NCBI RefSeq assembly: GCF_000820005.1
Contig: NZ_CDBL01000039.1
Coordinates: 1 to 64,000 of the forward strand
Direction of reading: 5' to 3'
From: Aeromonas piscicola
GTDB taxonomy: Bacteria; Pseudomonadota; Gammaproteobacteria; Enterobacterales; Aeromonadaceae
Length of the DNA stretch: 64,000 bases
Part shown: one piece after another, positions 48,841 through 56,783 of the stretch
Layout of the letters: every line of letters begins with the position of its first letter
Position numbering within the stretch: position 1 is the stretch's first letter
The notes under the pieces: model-generated
Seen by the model: the letters and a program-made list of their open reading frames with translations, nothing else
The model's database searches: none
What the model was told of the DNA's origin: nothing
Made by a program: the position numbers and the translations under genes

Positions 48841-48865
48841 AAAAGGGGCCAACAGGCCCCTTTTT
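48841..48865. terminator. Bidirectional terminator after the glycine-zipper gene
   Basis: AAAAGGGGCC, loop AACA, GGCCCCTTTTT; serves both convergent genes. Confidence 0.88.
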
Positions 48866-48877
48866 GCATGGTGTGAC

Positions 48878-49834
48878 TCAGACCAGCCGGTGCTGGCGCC
48901 GTCCCTCGGCGAAGGCGTTGATGTTGTCGATCAGCTGATCGGCGAGGCGCTGCATCGACTCCTCGCTGGCCCAGGCCACGTGCGGGGTCAGGATGAAGTT
49001 GGGGTATTGCAGAGCCTGCATCAGCGGGTGATCGGGGGGTGGCGGCTCGACGCTCGCCACATCGAAGCCGGCGCCACCGAGCCGGCCGTTGGCCAGCGCC
49101 TTGAGCAGTGCCGCTTCATCCACTAGGCCGCCACGGCCCACGTTGATCAGCAGGGCGCCCGGTTTCATCAGGGCCAGCTCCCGTTCGCCGATCAGGTGGC
49201 GGGTGTAGGGGGTGAGCGGGCAGTGCAGGCTGACCACATCCGAGCTTTGCAGCAGCGCGTCCAGCGGCAGCCGATCCTCGTCGTGGCTGGCGCCGACCTG
49301 ACTCTGGGCGTAGCGCACCGCCATGCCCATCCCCTGCGCCCGTTCGCCGAGCGCCTGACCCAGGGTACCTTTGCCTATGATGCCGAGCTGCTTGCCGTGC
49401 AGATCCATGATGGGGTGATCGAAGAAGCAGAACTGGCCGCTCTGCTGCCAGCGCCCCTCCAGCAGGGATTGGCGCCAGGCGAACAAATTGCGCGACAAGG
49501 CAAGCATCAGCGCCATGGCGTGCTCCGGCACCGAGGGACCCGAGTAGTTGCGGATATTGCATACCCCGACATTGGCTGCCCGGCACGCCTCCAGATCCAC
49601 GTTGTCGCTGCCGGTGGCCGCCAGGGCGATCAGCTTGAGATCCGGCAGTTGTGCCAGCTCGGTGGCGCCGATGCGTACCTTGTTGATGATGGCGATACTG
49701 GCATTCCTGAGCCGCTCCACCACCTGCTCGGGGGTCGTGCTTGGATGGCTCTGCCAGTGATGGGGAAAGTCTGGCCGGTGCAGTGTGATGCCCGCATCCA
49801 GGGTATCGCTATCGAGAAAAACTATCTGCTGCAT
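48878..49834 (-). CDS. D-2-hydroxyacid dehydrogenase (glycerate/hydroxypyruvate reductase-like)
   Basis: A 318-residue NAD(P)H-dependent enzyme. The cofactor fold has LGIIGKGTLGQALGERAQGMGM; the catalytic residues are Arg in INVGRGGLVDE, Glu in FDVASVEPPPPDHPL and His in LTPHVAWASEES. The pattern fits glycerate dehydrogenase/hydroxypyruvate reductase best, but the substrate is not certain. The ATG at 49834 has AGGAGG directly upstream; the longer in-frame start at 49861 does not. Confidence 0.9.
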   Translation of the reverse strand: MQQIVFLDSDTLDAGITLHRPDFPHHWQSHPSTTPEQVVERLRNASIAIINKVRIGATELAQLPDLKLIALAATGSDNVDLEACRAANVGVCNIRNYSGPSVPEHAMALMLALSRNLFAWRQSLLEGRWQQSGQFCFFDHPIMDLHGKQLGIIGKGTLGQALGERAQGMGMAVRYAQSQVGASHDEDRLPLDALLQSSDVVSLHCPLTPYTRHLIGERELALMKPGALLINVGRGGLVDEAALLKALANGRLGGAGFDVASVEPPPPDHPLMQALQYPNFILTPHVAWASEESMQRLADQLIDNINAFAEGRRQHRLV

Positions 49835-49961
49835 GACGCCTCCTGCCATTGGAGCCGTCATGATGCCAAATATGGGCGTCCGGGAGCCAGCCCGAACGCC
49901 GTCAGCGGTGAATCAATGGCGCTGTCTGTGACGCTGGCGGCATTTTGGGGGCAGGTCGAGG

Positions 49962-50726
49962 TCAGAGCCAGCCGAGGTGGGTGAGCCACCCCTGAATGCG
50001 GGTCGGTGTTTCATCCAGCTCCATCAAGGCGTAGGGGCGGTAGTTGAGCTTGTGGCTGCGGCGGCTCTCGCTGCGACGAGCTTCAGCGGCCAGCAGTGGC
50101 CAGCGGCCGCCCTCTTCCTGATAGAGATCCAGGGTCGGCATGGTTGCCTGGGCCACCTGCTTGGCCAGGGTCTGATTGCTCTGCTGATTGGGGAAGAAGC
50201 CATCCAGCAGCACCAGGGCATCGGGGGCGGGCACTTGCTCGCTGGCGATGAGGTTGGTGGCCCAGGCGGCGCTGGTGCCCTGCGCCAGTATCAGCTTGAA
50301 GCCCCCTTCTTGCAGCTTGGCATCCCCCAGCTTGATGATGCGGGCGGCAAACTGCTTGCGAAAGTCATCGATGGCCTGCTGTTTCTTCTCGGCGGCGGGG
50401 TCCAGCTCCGCCTGTTGGGGAGAGGGGAGCAGCAGCAGGGTATCGAAGCCGAGTTGGCCGAGGGCCCGGGTCAGTTGCCACAGCTGACCGCTGCGCTGCC
50501 AGTCCGGCAGCAGGATCGCCAGCCCGACATAGCTGTCGCTGTCATGCTTGGCAAACAGCACAGTCTGCTTGTCTATCTGGGTGCTGTTGGGCAGCCCCTG
50601 CCAGTCGCTGTTTTGCCAGTAGTCGAGGGGCTGTGGCTCGGTGATGGGGGGCGCGACATCGCTGGCCTGCGAAGCCTGGCTTGCCAGCAGGGTCAGTAAC
50701 AGCAGTGATAAGGATAATCTGGCCAT
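49962..50726 (-). CDS. DUF3530 family periplasmic protein
   Basis: A 254-residue exported protein (signal peptide LSLSLLLLTLLASQASQAS). The body resembles an alpha/beta hydrolase core (VGLAILLPDWQRSG, LGFDTLLLLPSP, LILAQGTSAAWATNLIA, LVLLDGFFPN, GWLTHLGWL), but the nucleophile elbow reads QGTSAAW, so activity is uncertain. The C-terminal GWLTHLGWL is typical of the DUF3530 family. GGGGAG precedes the ATG at 50726; the longer in-frame start would begin inside the efp terminator. Confidence 0.8.
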   Translation of the reverse strand: MARLSLSLLLLTLLASQASQASDVAPPITEPQPLDYWQNSDWQGLPNSTQIDKQTVLFAKHDSDSYVGLAILLPDWQRSGQLWQLTRALGQLGFDTLLLLPSPQQAELDPAAEKKQQAIDDFRKQFAARIIKLGDAKLQEGGFKLILAQGTSAAWATNLIASEQVPAPDALVLLDGFFPNQQSNQTLAKQVAQATMPTLDLYQEEGGRWPLLAAEARRSESRRSHKLNYRPYALMELDETPTRIQGWLTHLGWL

Positions 50727-50794
50727 AGTGCGCTCCCCGGTTAATTGGGTTAGCGGCACGGGGCCGGTTTTCTGAAGTGCGGCCAGGGGATCAA

Positions 50795-50824
50795 TAAAAA
50801 AGCGAGCCATTGGCTCGCTTTTTT
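50795..50824. terminator. Terminator after efp
   Basis: AAAAAAGCGAGCC, loop ATT, GGCTCGCTTTTTT; a 13-bp symmetrical stem 22 bases after the efp stop. Confidence 0.9.
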
Positions 50825-50845
50825 GGATTCAACTCAAGGGGTCGA

Positions 50846-51412
50846 TCAGGAGATACGACGCTTGAATTCGCCGGTGCGGCTGTCGATTTCGATCTTGTCA
50901 CCGATCTCTACGAAGGCGGCAACGGCCAGCTCGTAGGTGGTGCCCTTCAGACGGGCAGGCTTGGTCACTTTGCCGGAGGTGTCGCCACGGGCGGCCGGCT
51001 CTGTGTACTCGACTTCGCGCACGATAGTGGTCGGCAGTTCTACGGAGATGGCTTTCTCGTTGTAGAAAGTCACTTCGCAGATGTCTTCCATGCCGTCTAC
51101 CAGGTAGTTCAGCACGTCACCCAGGTTGTCTTTCTCGACGTCGTGCTGGTTGTACTCGGTGTCCATGAAGACATACAGAGGGTCGGAGAAGTAAGAGTAG
51201 GTGCACTCTTTACGCTCCAGCTGAACCACGTCCAGCTTGTCGTCGGCCTTGAATACGGTCTCGGTCGCGCTACCGTTGAGCAGACCCTTCAGTTTCATCT
51301 TGACCACGGCGGAGTTACGGCCGGATTTGTTGAACTCAGCCTTCTGGACCACCATCGGCTCGGTGCCGATCATGACTACGTTACCAGCGCGGATTTCCTG
51401 TGCGGTTTTCAT
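50846..51412 (-). CDS. efp: Translation elongation factor P with arginine at the modification site
   Basis: A 188-residue EF-P that relieves ribosome stalling on proline runs. Three beta-barrel domains are evident. The loop that reaches the peptidyl-transferase centre reads [12 protein letters not shown], with Arg at residue 32, in place of the Lys34 of E. coli. In Pseudomonas, Shewanella and Neisseria this Arg is rhamnosylated by EarP, and an earP gene lies 45 bp upstream on the same strand. GGAATTTTTTAC before the ATG gives the ribosome-binding site. Confidence 0.96.
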   Translation of the reverse strand: MKTAQEIRAGNVVMIGTEPMVVQKAEFNKSGRNSAVVKMKLKGLLNGSATETVFKADDKLDVVQLERKECTYSYFSDPLYVFMDTEYNQHDVEKDNLGDVLNYLVDGMEDICEVTFYNEKAISVELPTTIVREVEYTEPAARGDTSGKVTKPARLKGTTYELAVAAFVEIGDKIEIDSRTGEFKRRIS

Positions 51413-51457
51413 GTAAAAAATTCCTGTTCGTGAAACGGACGGATAAAAACTGCCAGA

Positions 51458-52702
51458 TTATATACGGCTTTCTAAAAATTTCACCAACCGCGTGACGAGA
51501 TCCCCGTCCTCGAGCAGCTTCTGTGACCAGCTTCGCGCATCTTGCTGCCAAATGGCGCTATATCGGGGCCATTGGGCCCAAAGTTTGCTGGTATCTTCCC
51601 CCTGGTTGAGGGCGTGGTTGAAAGCCCGCAACCATTGGGCTGCCTCCGGGGAAAAGTCCGCCAGATAGTGATCGAGAAAACCGTCCAGCTTGACCATGTG
51701 GGCCTGCTCATCCTGCGGGTAGATGTGCCACAGGAAGGGGCGGGCGGCCCACTGGGCCCGCACGAAGGAGTCCTCGCCGCGCACCAGATTGAGGTCGCAG
51801 CTCCACAGCAGCCGGTCGTAGCCTGCCTGATCCGTCATCGGCAGCAGCTTGATGGTGAGACTGCCCACGCGCAGCAGATCCCCGGCCCTGGCGGTGGCGA
51901 TGGCGCTCTCAAGGCCGGCGCCGCGCAGCACGTCATTGAGCGAGCGCCCCAGCGGCAATAGCAAAGTGACGGGGGTTGGGCTCTGACACCAGCCCTCTAT
52001 CAGGCTCACAAGCGCTTCGCTCTCGTAGGTAAAGAGGCTGACTCTCAGCTCATTGTCCCCTTTGGGCGGCAATCCCAGGCTGGCCCAGTAGGCGGCAAGG
52101 CCAGCTTCATCCTGTTGCCACTGCTCACGCGCAGCCATGAGCCCCTGCTCGCACAAGAGGCCGCCGGTGCTGGGGGTGAAGCCCGGGAAGAAGAAGTATT
52201 TGTTGAGGCTCAGGTCGCCGACTCGCTGGGGCGATGCAAGGCCGTGGCAATCCTCGACCCAGCTCTCGGCCGAGAGGTACTCCAGATTGATCCAGCAGGG
52301 GGGCTTGGGTTGGCTGGCCATGCGCTCGATAAAGGGAGCGGGCAGTTCGCAGGCGAACGCTTCTATGACCACCTTTGCCGGGATGACATCCGCCGGCAGC
52401 GCGTCGTGCCAGTGCTGGATATAGATGCCCGCGACCCACTGGCCATCTTGCGCGGGGTCGAGTCCCGGGCAGATGCGGGCGAAGCTCGCCAGATCGTCCA
52501 CCCAGAGCCTGACTCTTGCTTCACTGCCGTGGGTCAGCCCTTGTCCCTCTTCTGCTCCACTAGCCTGGGTCGGGACATGCCCCTCTTGCTCCAGCTGGCG
52601 AGCGAGCCGCCAGGTGACGCCTATGTCACCGAAGTTGTCCACGACGCAGCAGAAGATATCCCAGTCGAATGGCGGCAGATTACGTGGTGAAGAGGTTGTC
52701 AT
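51458..52702 (-). CDS. earP: EF-P arginine rhamnosyltransferase EarP
   Basis: A 414-residue GT-B enzyme (formerly DUF2331) that transfers rhamnose from dTDP-L-rhamnose to Arg32 of EF-P. The catalytic-site aspartates are in CVVDNFGDIGVTWRLARQL (about residues 19-37), and the nucleotide-sugar site has LNLVRGEDSFVRAQWAARPFLWHIYPQ. It shares an operon with efp. A short stretch around residues 44-60 (PTQASGAEEGQGLTHGSEAR) looks like an inserted loop. Confidence 0.95.
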   Translation of the reverse strand: MTTSSPRNLPPFDWDIFCCVVDNFGDIGVTWRLARQLEQEGHVPTQASGAEEGQGLTHGSEARVRLWVDDLASFARICPGLDPAQDGQWVAGIYIQHWHDALPADVIPAKVVIEAFACELPAPFIERMASQPKPPCWINLEYLSAESWVEDCHGLASPQRVGDLSLNKYFFFPGFTPSTGGLLCEQGLMAAREQWQQDEAGLAAYWASLGLPPKGDNELRVSLFTYESEALVSLIEGWCQSPTPVTLLLPLGRSLNDVLRGAGLESAIATARAGDLLRVGSLTIKLLPMTDQAGYDRLLWSCDLNLVRGEDSFVRAQWAARPFLWHIYPQDEQAHMVKLDGFLDHYLADFSPEAAQWLRAFNHALNQGEDTSKLWAQWPRYSAIWQQDARSWSQKLLEDGDLVTRLVKFLESRI

Positions 52703-52728
52703 GTCAGGGGTCCGATGGAAAAGAGATA

Positions 52729-52761
52729 CAAAAAAACCGGTGTGCAGGGTAGCACACCGGT
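52729..52761 (-). terminator. Rho-independent terminator of guaC
   Basis: Minus strand ACCGGTGTGC, loop TACCCT, GCACACCGGT, then T7. It separates guaC from earP-efp. Confidence 0.9.
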
Positions 52762-52815
52762 GGATTGGCTTCTAAGGGGCAGGGCATGAAGCCCTCACTC
52801 CTGGCAGGGGCAGGT

Positions 52816-53859
52816 TTACTCCTTGCCGTAGACGTTGTTCTCCTGCTCGCGCACCCGGATAAAGGTGGTGCGTTTGGTCAGCTCTTTGAGCTGGCTGGCG
52901 CCGACGTAGGTGCAGGTGGAGCGCACGCCGCCCAGGATGTCGCGCACCGTGTTCTCGACCGGGCCGCGGTAGGGCAGCAGCACGGTTTTGCCTTCGGAGG
53001 CGCGATAGTCGGCGACGCCGCCGGCGTGCTTGTCCATGGCACTCGATGAGCTCATGCCGTAGAACTTCATGAAGGGGGTGCCATCTACGTCCACCACTTC
53101 GCCGCCGCACTCCTCGTGGGCTGCCAGCATGCCGCCCAGCATCACGAAGTCGGCGCCGCCGCCGAAGGCTTTGGCCACGTCACCCGGGCAGGTGCAGCCG
53201 CCGTCACCGACGATCTGGCCACCAAGGCCGTGCGCCGCATCGGCGCACTCTATGATGGCGGAGAGCTGGGGGTAGCCGACGCCTGTCTTGACCCTTGTGG
53301 TGCAGACAGAGCCCGGGCCTATGCCAACCTTGACGATATCGGCGCCGGAGAGGATCAGCTCTTCCACCATCTCGCCGGTGACCACGTTGCCGGCCAGGAT
53401 GACGTGGTTCGGGCAGGCTTCACGTATTTTGCGCAAGAACTCGACAAAGTGCTGGGAGTAGCCGTTGGCTACGTCCACGCAGATGAAGCGCAGAGCCGCC
53501 GACATGGCCAGGATCTGGCGGGTCTTGATGAAGTCCTCTTCGGAGGTGCCGGTCGATACCATTACATGGCCGAGCAGGGCGGGGTCTGTCTCGTTCACGA
53601 AAGCTTGCCACTGCGCAAGGCTGTAGTGCTTGTGGACTGCGGTCATCATCTCGAAACCGGCCAGGGTCCTGGCCATGGCGAAGCTGCCGACGGTATCCAT
53701 GTTGGCGGCGATGACGGGAACGCCCTGCCATTGAGTCTGGGTGTGCTTGAAGGTGAACTGACGGGTCAGGCTGACTTGGGAACGGCTCTTGAGAGTGGAG
53801 CGCTTGGGGCGGAACAGAACATCCTTGAAACCGAGCTTCAAGTCTTCTTCGATACGCAT
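52816..53859 (-). CDS. guaC: GMP reductase GuaC
   Basis: A 347-residue NADPH-dependent enzyme converting GMP to IMP in purine salvage. The (beta/alpha)8 barrel has the catalytic Cys in [47 protein letters not shown] for phosphate and [13 protein letters not shown] for the flap. It lacks the CBS insert of IMP dehydrogenase. Length equals E. coli GuaC (347). TAAGGAATTCGTC precedes the ATG. A terminator-like hairpin lies in its leader. Confidence 0.96.
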   Translation of the reverse strand: MRIEEDLKLGFKDVLFRPKRSTLKSRSQVSLTRQFTFKHTQTQWQGVPVIAANMDTVGSFAMARTLAGFEMMTAVHKHYSLAQWQAFVNETDPALLGHVMVSTGTSEEDFIKTRQILAMSAALRFICVDVANGYSQHFVEFLRKIREACPNHVILAGNVVTGEMVEELILSGADIVKVGIGPGSVCTTRVKTGVGYPQLSAIIECADAAHGLGGQIVGDGGCTCPGDVAKAFGGGADFVMLGGMLAAHEECGGEVVDVDGTPFMKFYGMSSSSAMDKHAGGVADYRASEGKTVLLPYRGPVENTVRDILGGVRSTCTYVGASQLKELTKRTTFIRVREQENNVYGKE

Positions 53860-53922
53860 GACGAATTCCTTATTGAGCCTTGTTGAAAGTCACTTTTGCA
53901 GTGGTCAATTTTCGGCAGGCGC

Positions 53923-53955
53923 AAAAAAACCGGCGGTTTTCAGGGCCTCCGGTTT
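53923..53955 (-). promoter_or_regulatory. Terminator-like hairpin in the guaC leader
   Basis: Minus strand AAACCGG, 15-base loop, CCGGTTT, then T7 in total, ending about 64 bases before the guaC ATG. It could be an attenuator if transcription starts further upstream, or it may end antisense transcripts. The rest of the 393-bp gap to the next gene (53860-54252) shows no gene. Confidence 0.5.
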
Positions 53956-54252
53956 ACAACAGTGTAGGCAAAAATCCCGCCAGAACAAGACTGATAATTC
54001 GCTCATCATTGTGTTAGCCTTTGGCGTCACAACCTGAGCGCAGCCTCGGGTGTCATCCAACACCGCTTTTCTGCCTGAACCTCTTCGCGAACAGAGTCAT
54101 CAATCACGCCTTTTTACCAGCCCATGTCGCGCCTCCGACGCTGACAGAACAAGCCCGCCTGCCGCCGCGCTTCGCCAGTTGACAGCCGCCGTTTGCATCC
54201 TCATTCTGGGCCTCTCGGGCCAGCCTGGGCCCTGTCTGGACGAGGAACCGAC

Positions 54253-54759
54253 ATGTTTGGATCGCGAATGATGCCGCTGTTGCTGCTGGCCTGCCTCTCC
54301 CTGCCGGGGGGGGCCCGTGCCGCCTCGGCTCCCGCCGTGTATGGCTGGATCGAGAAGGGACTCATCATGCCAAGCGGCGTGGCAGTGAAGATGAAGCTGG
54401 ATACAGGGGCGCTCACCTCCTCGATGGATGCACGGGATCTGCACCACTTCAAGCGCGATGGCAAACCCTGGGTGCGCTTTACTCTGCAGGTGACGGATGC
54501 CAACACCGACAAGCAGGTGCGCCAGACCCTGGAGCGGCCGGTGGAACACATGGTGACGGTGCGCGGTGCCGGCGGCATGGAGCAGAGGCCAACCGTCACC
54601 ATGGCCATCTGCCTGGGTGACAAGGTGTATGAGGAGTGGTTCACCCTGCGGGATCGCAGCAAGATGATCTATCCGGTGCTGCTCGGTCGCCGTCTGCTGG
54701 CGGATCTGGGGGCCGTGGATTCGAGCCGTACCTTCACGGTGAAGCCCGCTTGCCGTTAG
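54253..54759 (+). CDS. Exported retropepsin-like 'ATP-dependent zinc protease' family protein
   Basis: A 168-residue protein with a signal peptide (MMPLLLLACLSLPGGARA). The mature part carries the aspartic protease-like motif MKLDTGALTSSMDA (about residues 47-60) and LLGRRLLADLGAVDSS near the C-terminus, the hallmark of the RimB/Zn_protease family. The name comes from annotation history; zinc or ATP dependence cannot be seen. The ATG at 54253 follows GAGGAACCGAC. Confidence 0.85.
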   Translation: MFGSRMMPLLLLACLSLPGGARAASAPAVYGWIEKGLIMPSGVAVKMKLDTGALTSSMDARDLHHFKRDGKPWVRFTLQVTDANTDKQVRQTLERPVEHMVTVRGAGGMEQRPTVTMAICLGDKVYEEWFTLRDRSKMIYPVLLGRRLLADLGAVDSSRTFTVKPACR

Positions 54760-54897
54760 GGGCAATTTCGGCGTGAATCTAAAAAACGCCGTTTCACAGC
54801 TAAATCACAGCACCTCTGCCAGAGGTAGCATCTCCATCATACCCTGATGCGTGCGAGCTCGTTCGCCAGCAAGGGATTGAGCGTGGAGTGCATCATA

Positions 54898-55374
54898 GTG
54901 AAACCTTATCAAAAAATCGTATCTGAATGGCTATTGCTCGCGGGCGAACAGCAGGGCGTAGCATTGAGTCTGGGCAGTGATGGCCACTGTCGTGTGCCGT
55001 TCGGTCTGGATGGCGAGTGTCTGGTCGAAGTCCCTGATAACGATGATCTGCAGGCATGTTACCTTTATATTCCCTTGCTTCGTCTGCCTGACGATGCAGC
55101 CAGCCAGTTGCTGCTGACCCGCTCGGCCCTTGAGCTGAACATGTTTGGTTTGGCCACTGGTGGAAGCCAGATCAGTCTGGACAGTCGCAGCAACCATCTG
55201 GTGCTGACCTTTTCCTCCCTCATCGAGATGCTCGATAAAACCCTGTTTGTGCAGACCCTGGGCGAGTTTCTTGATCTCGGCGTCACCTTGCAGGCGCAGT
55301 TGCGGACGTTGAGCATCCAGCAGGAGAAACCTGCCATTCACTCACCGTTATCTGGCGTCATGATCCCGTGTTGA
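54898..55374 (+). CDS. Type III secretion chaperone, CesT/SycE family
   Basis: A 158-residue acidic protein. The pattern LVEVPDNDDLQACYLYIPLLRLPDDAASQLLLTRSALELNMFGLATGGSQISLD, then NHLVLTFSSLIEMLDKTLFVQTLGEFLDL, is typical of class I effector chaperones, which dimerise and hold the unfolded N-terminal part of one effector. The start is uncertain: GTG at 54898 (GGAG nine bases upstream), GTG at 54883, or ATG at 54847. The next gene, 33 bp on, has the properties of its client effector. No other secretion genes are in the window. Confidence 0.83.
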   Translation: MKPYQKIVSEWLLLAGEQQGVALSLGSDGHCRVPFGLDGECLVEVPDNDDLQACYLYIPLLRLPDDAASQLLLTRSALELNMFGLATGGSQISLDSRSNHLVLTFSSLIEMLDKTLFVQTLGEFLDLGVTLQAQLRTLSIQQEKPAIHSPLSGVMIPC

Positions 55375-55407
55375 TGGATCGTCATTGGTATTAATCAGGA
55401 GCAGAAG

Positions 55408-56700
55408 ATGTCTATTCAAAGCATTGGACAACCCCAGCGAGCCACCGCAGTGGCCTCTCATGAGCATGGCGAGGTGCAATCATCATCTCGCCAGCACACG
55501 GTTCATCACAATCTGGCCTCTCACTATACCAGTCTCGGCTTCGGTTCCCGGGTTCAGCCAGGCAAGGTATTGAATACCTCGCTCAAGTGGTTGACCCTCA
55601 GTGCCCCGGCTCGCAAGATTGGCATCGCCATCCAGGGCGGCCATGACTCCCATGCCCAGAGCGCCAAGGGGAAAGCCCGTTACTGGACTGGCGCCATCAT
55701 CAAAGGGCTGGCCAATATTACCGGCGGCGTCAGCAGCGTGGCCAGCGGTGCGGTGACGGCCGGGGTGGCCGGGGTGAAAAACCTTGGTGAGTCAGCGGCG
55801 CGTCTGGTGGCCTCCTCCTCTCTGGGGTTGGCGGGTAGCGTTATGAAGGGGGCCTCCCATCTGCCACTCGGTATGTCAGACAGGTTGCAACAGGGCTCAC
55901 AGCAGGCATTGAGTGCCGCCAAGGGAATCATCAAGCCGGCCTTCGTGGCGAAGGCGCAGCAGGAGCCGCTGACTGCCGAGGGGGCGAGAGCTGTGATGGA
56001 TGCGGCCCAGCTGGCTCGGGTCAGCTGCTCCAGCAGCTATCGGGAGATGCCGGCAGGCTACAGTCACGCCACGCTGGCAGATATTCCTCCTTCGATATTG
56101 GCCCGTCGTGAAGATGGTTCCGGCGGCACCGGGAGTGCACTGACTCTTCATGTAACCCCGGGCAAGGGCAAGAATGACCCCTTTATCCTGACAGGCGATG
56201 CTTGGTCAGCGCTCAAGGTCGCCGTTTACAAGCGTGGCGATACCATGGTGCTCTCGTTCGTTGGTACTCAGCCTGCTAAACGCCCGGGGACCCTGAAGAG
56301 CGATGCTGGCGCGGCGCTCGGGATCAAAGACAGCGCATTTCAAGATGCCGACCGTCTGGTCAAGGCTTTTGCCCAGCAGCATGGTGGCAAGGTCGAGGTG
56401 TTGGGCCATTCTCTGGGGGGCGGTCTGGCGCAGTATGCAGGCATCAAGCACGGACTCAAGGTCACGGCCTTTAACAGCATGGGGTTGCATGTCGGGTTGC
56501 GGGATCGCCTTGCCCACAAGCTGGACGATGCCAATGTTACCCACATCAACACCAGCGGGGATCCATTAAGCCAGAAGGTGGAGCACGGTGTGCTCGGGCT
56601 GGATGCTTCTTCCCAAGTGGGCAAGCGTTATGTGATTGAGCACTCTGGCGGGCATCGCATGGAGGCAGTGACGGCGGGTCTGGATGCGCTGCTTGCCTGA
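55408..56700 (+). CDS. Putative type III effector with lipase (class 3-like) domain
   Basis: A 430-residue protein. Residues 1-50 are rich in Ser, Gln and His with no Sec signal, as in type III substrates. About 95-180 are Gly/Ala/Ser-rich with hydrophobic helices. The C-terminal half is an alpha/beta hydrolase: SFVGTQPAK (oxyanion), VEVLGHSLGGGLAQYAGIKHG (Ser335), NTSGDPLSQ (Asp385) and HSGGHRMEAV (His416) form a full triad. TTAATCAGGAGCAGAAG gives a ribosome-binding site. The preceding chaperone supports secretion. A phospholipase or acyltransferase role in host cells is inferred, not shown. The exact effector family name is not recognised. Confidence 0.78.
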   Translation: MSIQSIGQPQRATAVASHEHGEVQSSSRQHTVHHNLASHYTSLGFGSRVQPGKVLNTSLKWLTLSAPARKIGIAIQGGHDSHAQSAKGKARYWTGAIIKGLANITGGVSSVASGAVTAGVAGVKNLGESAARLVASSSLGLAGSVMKGASHLPLGMSDRLQQGSQQALSAAKGIIKPAFVAKAQQEPLTAEGARAVMDAAQLARVSCSSSYREMPAGYSHATLADIPPSILARREDGSGGTGSALTLHVTPGKGKNDPFILTGDAWSALKVAVYKRGDTMVLSFVGTQPAKRPGTLKSDAGAALGIKDSAFQDADRLVKAFAQQHGGKVEVLGHSLGGGLAQYAGIKHGLKVTAFNSMGLHVGLRDRLAHKLDDANVTHINTSGDPLSQKVEHGVLGLDASSQVGKRYVIEHSGGHRMEAVTAGLDALLA

Positions 56701-56746
56701 TTAGCCGGTGATGGCGTGGCGACAAGTCACGCAGCCAGCATCAGTG

Positions 56747-56778
56747 AACAACGCCTCCTGCGGGGGGCGTTGTTGTTT
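56747..56778 (+). terminator. Rho-independent terminator of the chaperone/effector pair
   Basis: AACAACGCCTCC, loop TGCG, GGGGGCGTTGTT then GTTT (one G-T pair in the stem). Confidence 0.8.
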
Positions 56779-56783
56779 CCGGA

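Noticed and set aside
53860-54252. Purine riboswitch upstream of guaC
   Set aside because: No conserved purine-aptamer junction is recognisable; only the terminator-like hairpin is supported.
54050-54271. 73-codon frame before the retropepsin-like gene
   Set aside because: No ribosome-binding site, no homology recognised, and it runs into the start of a well-supported gene.
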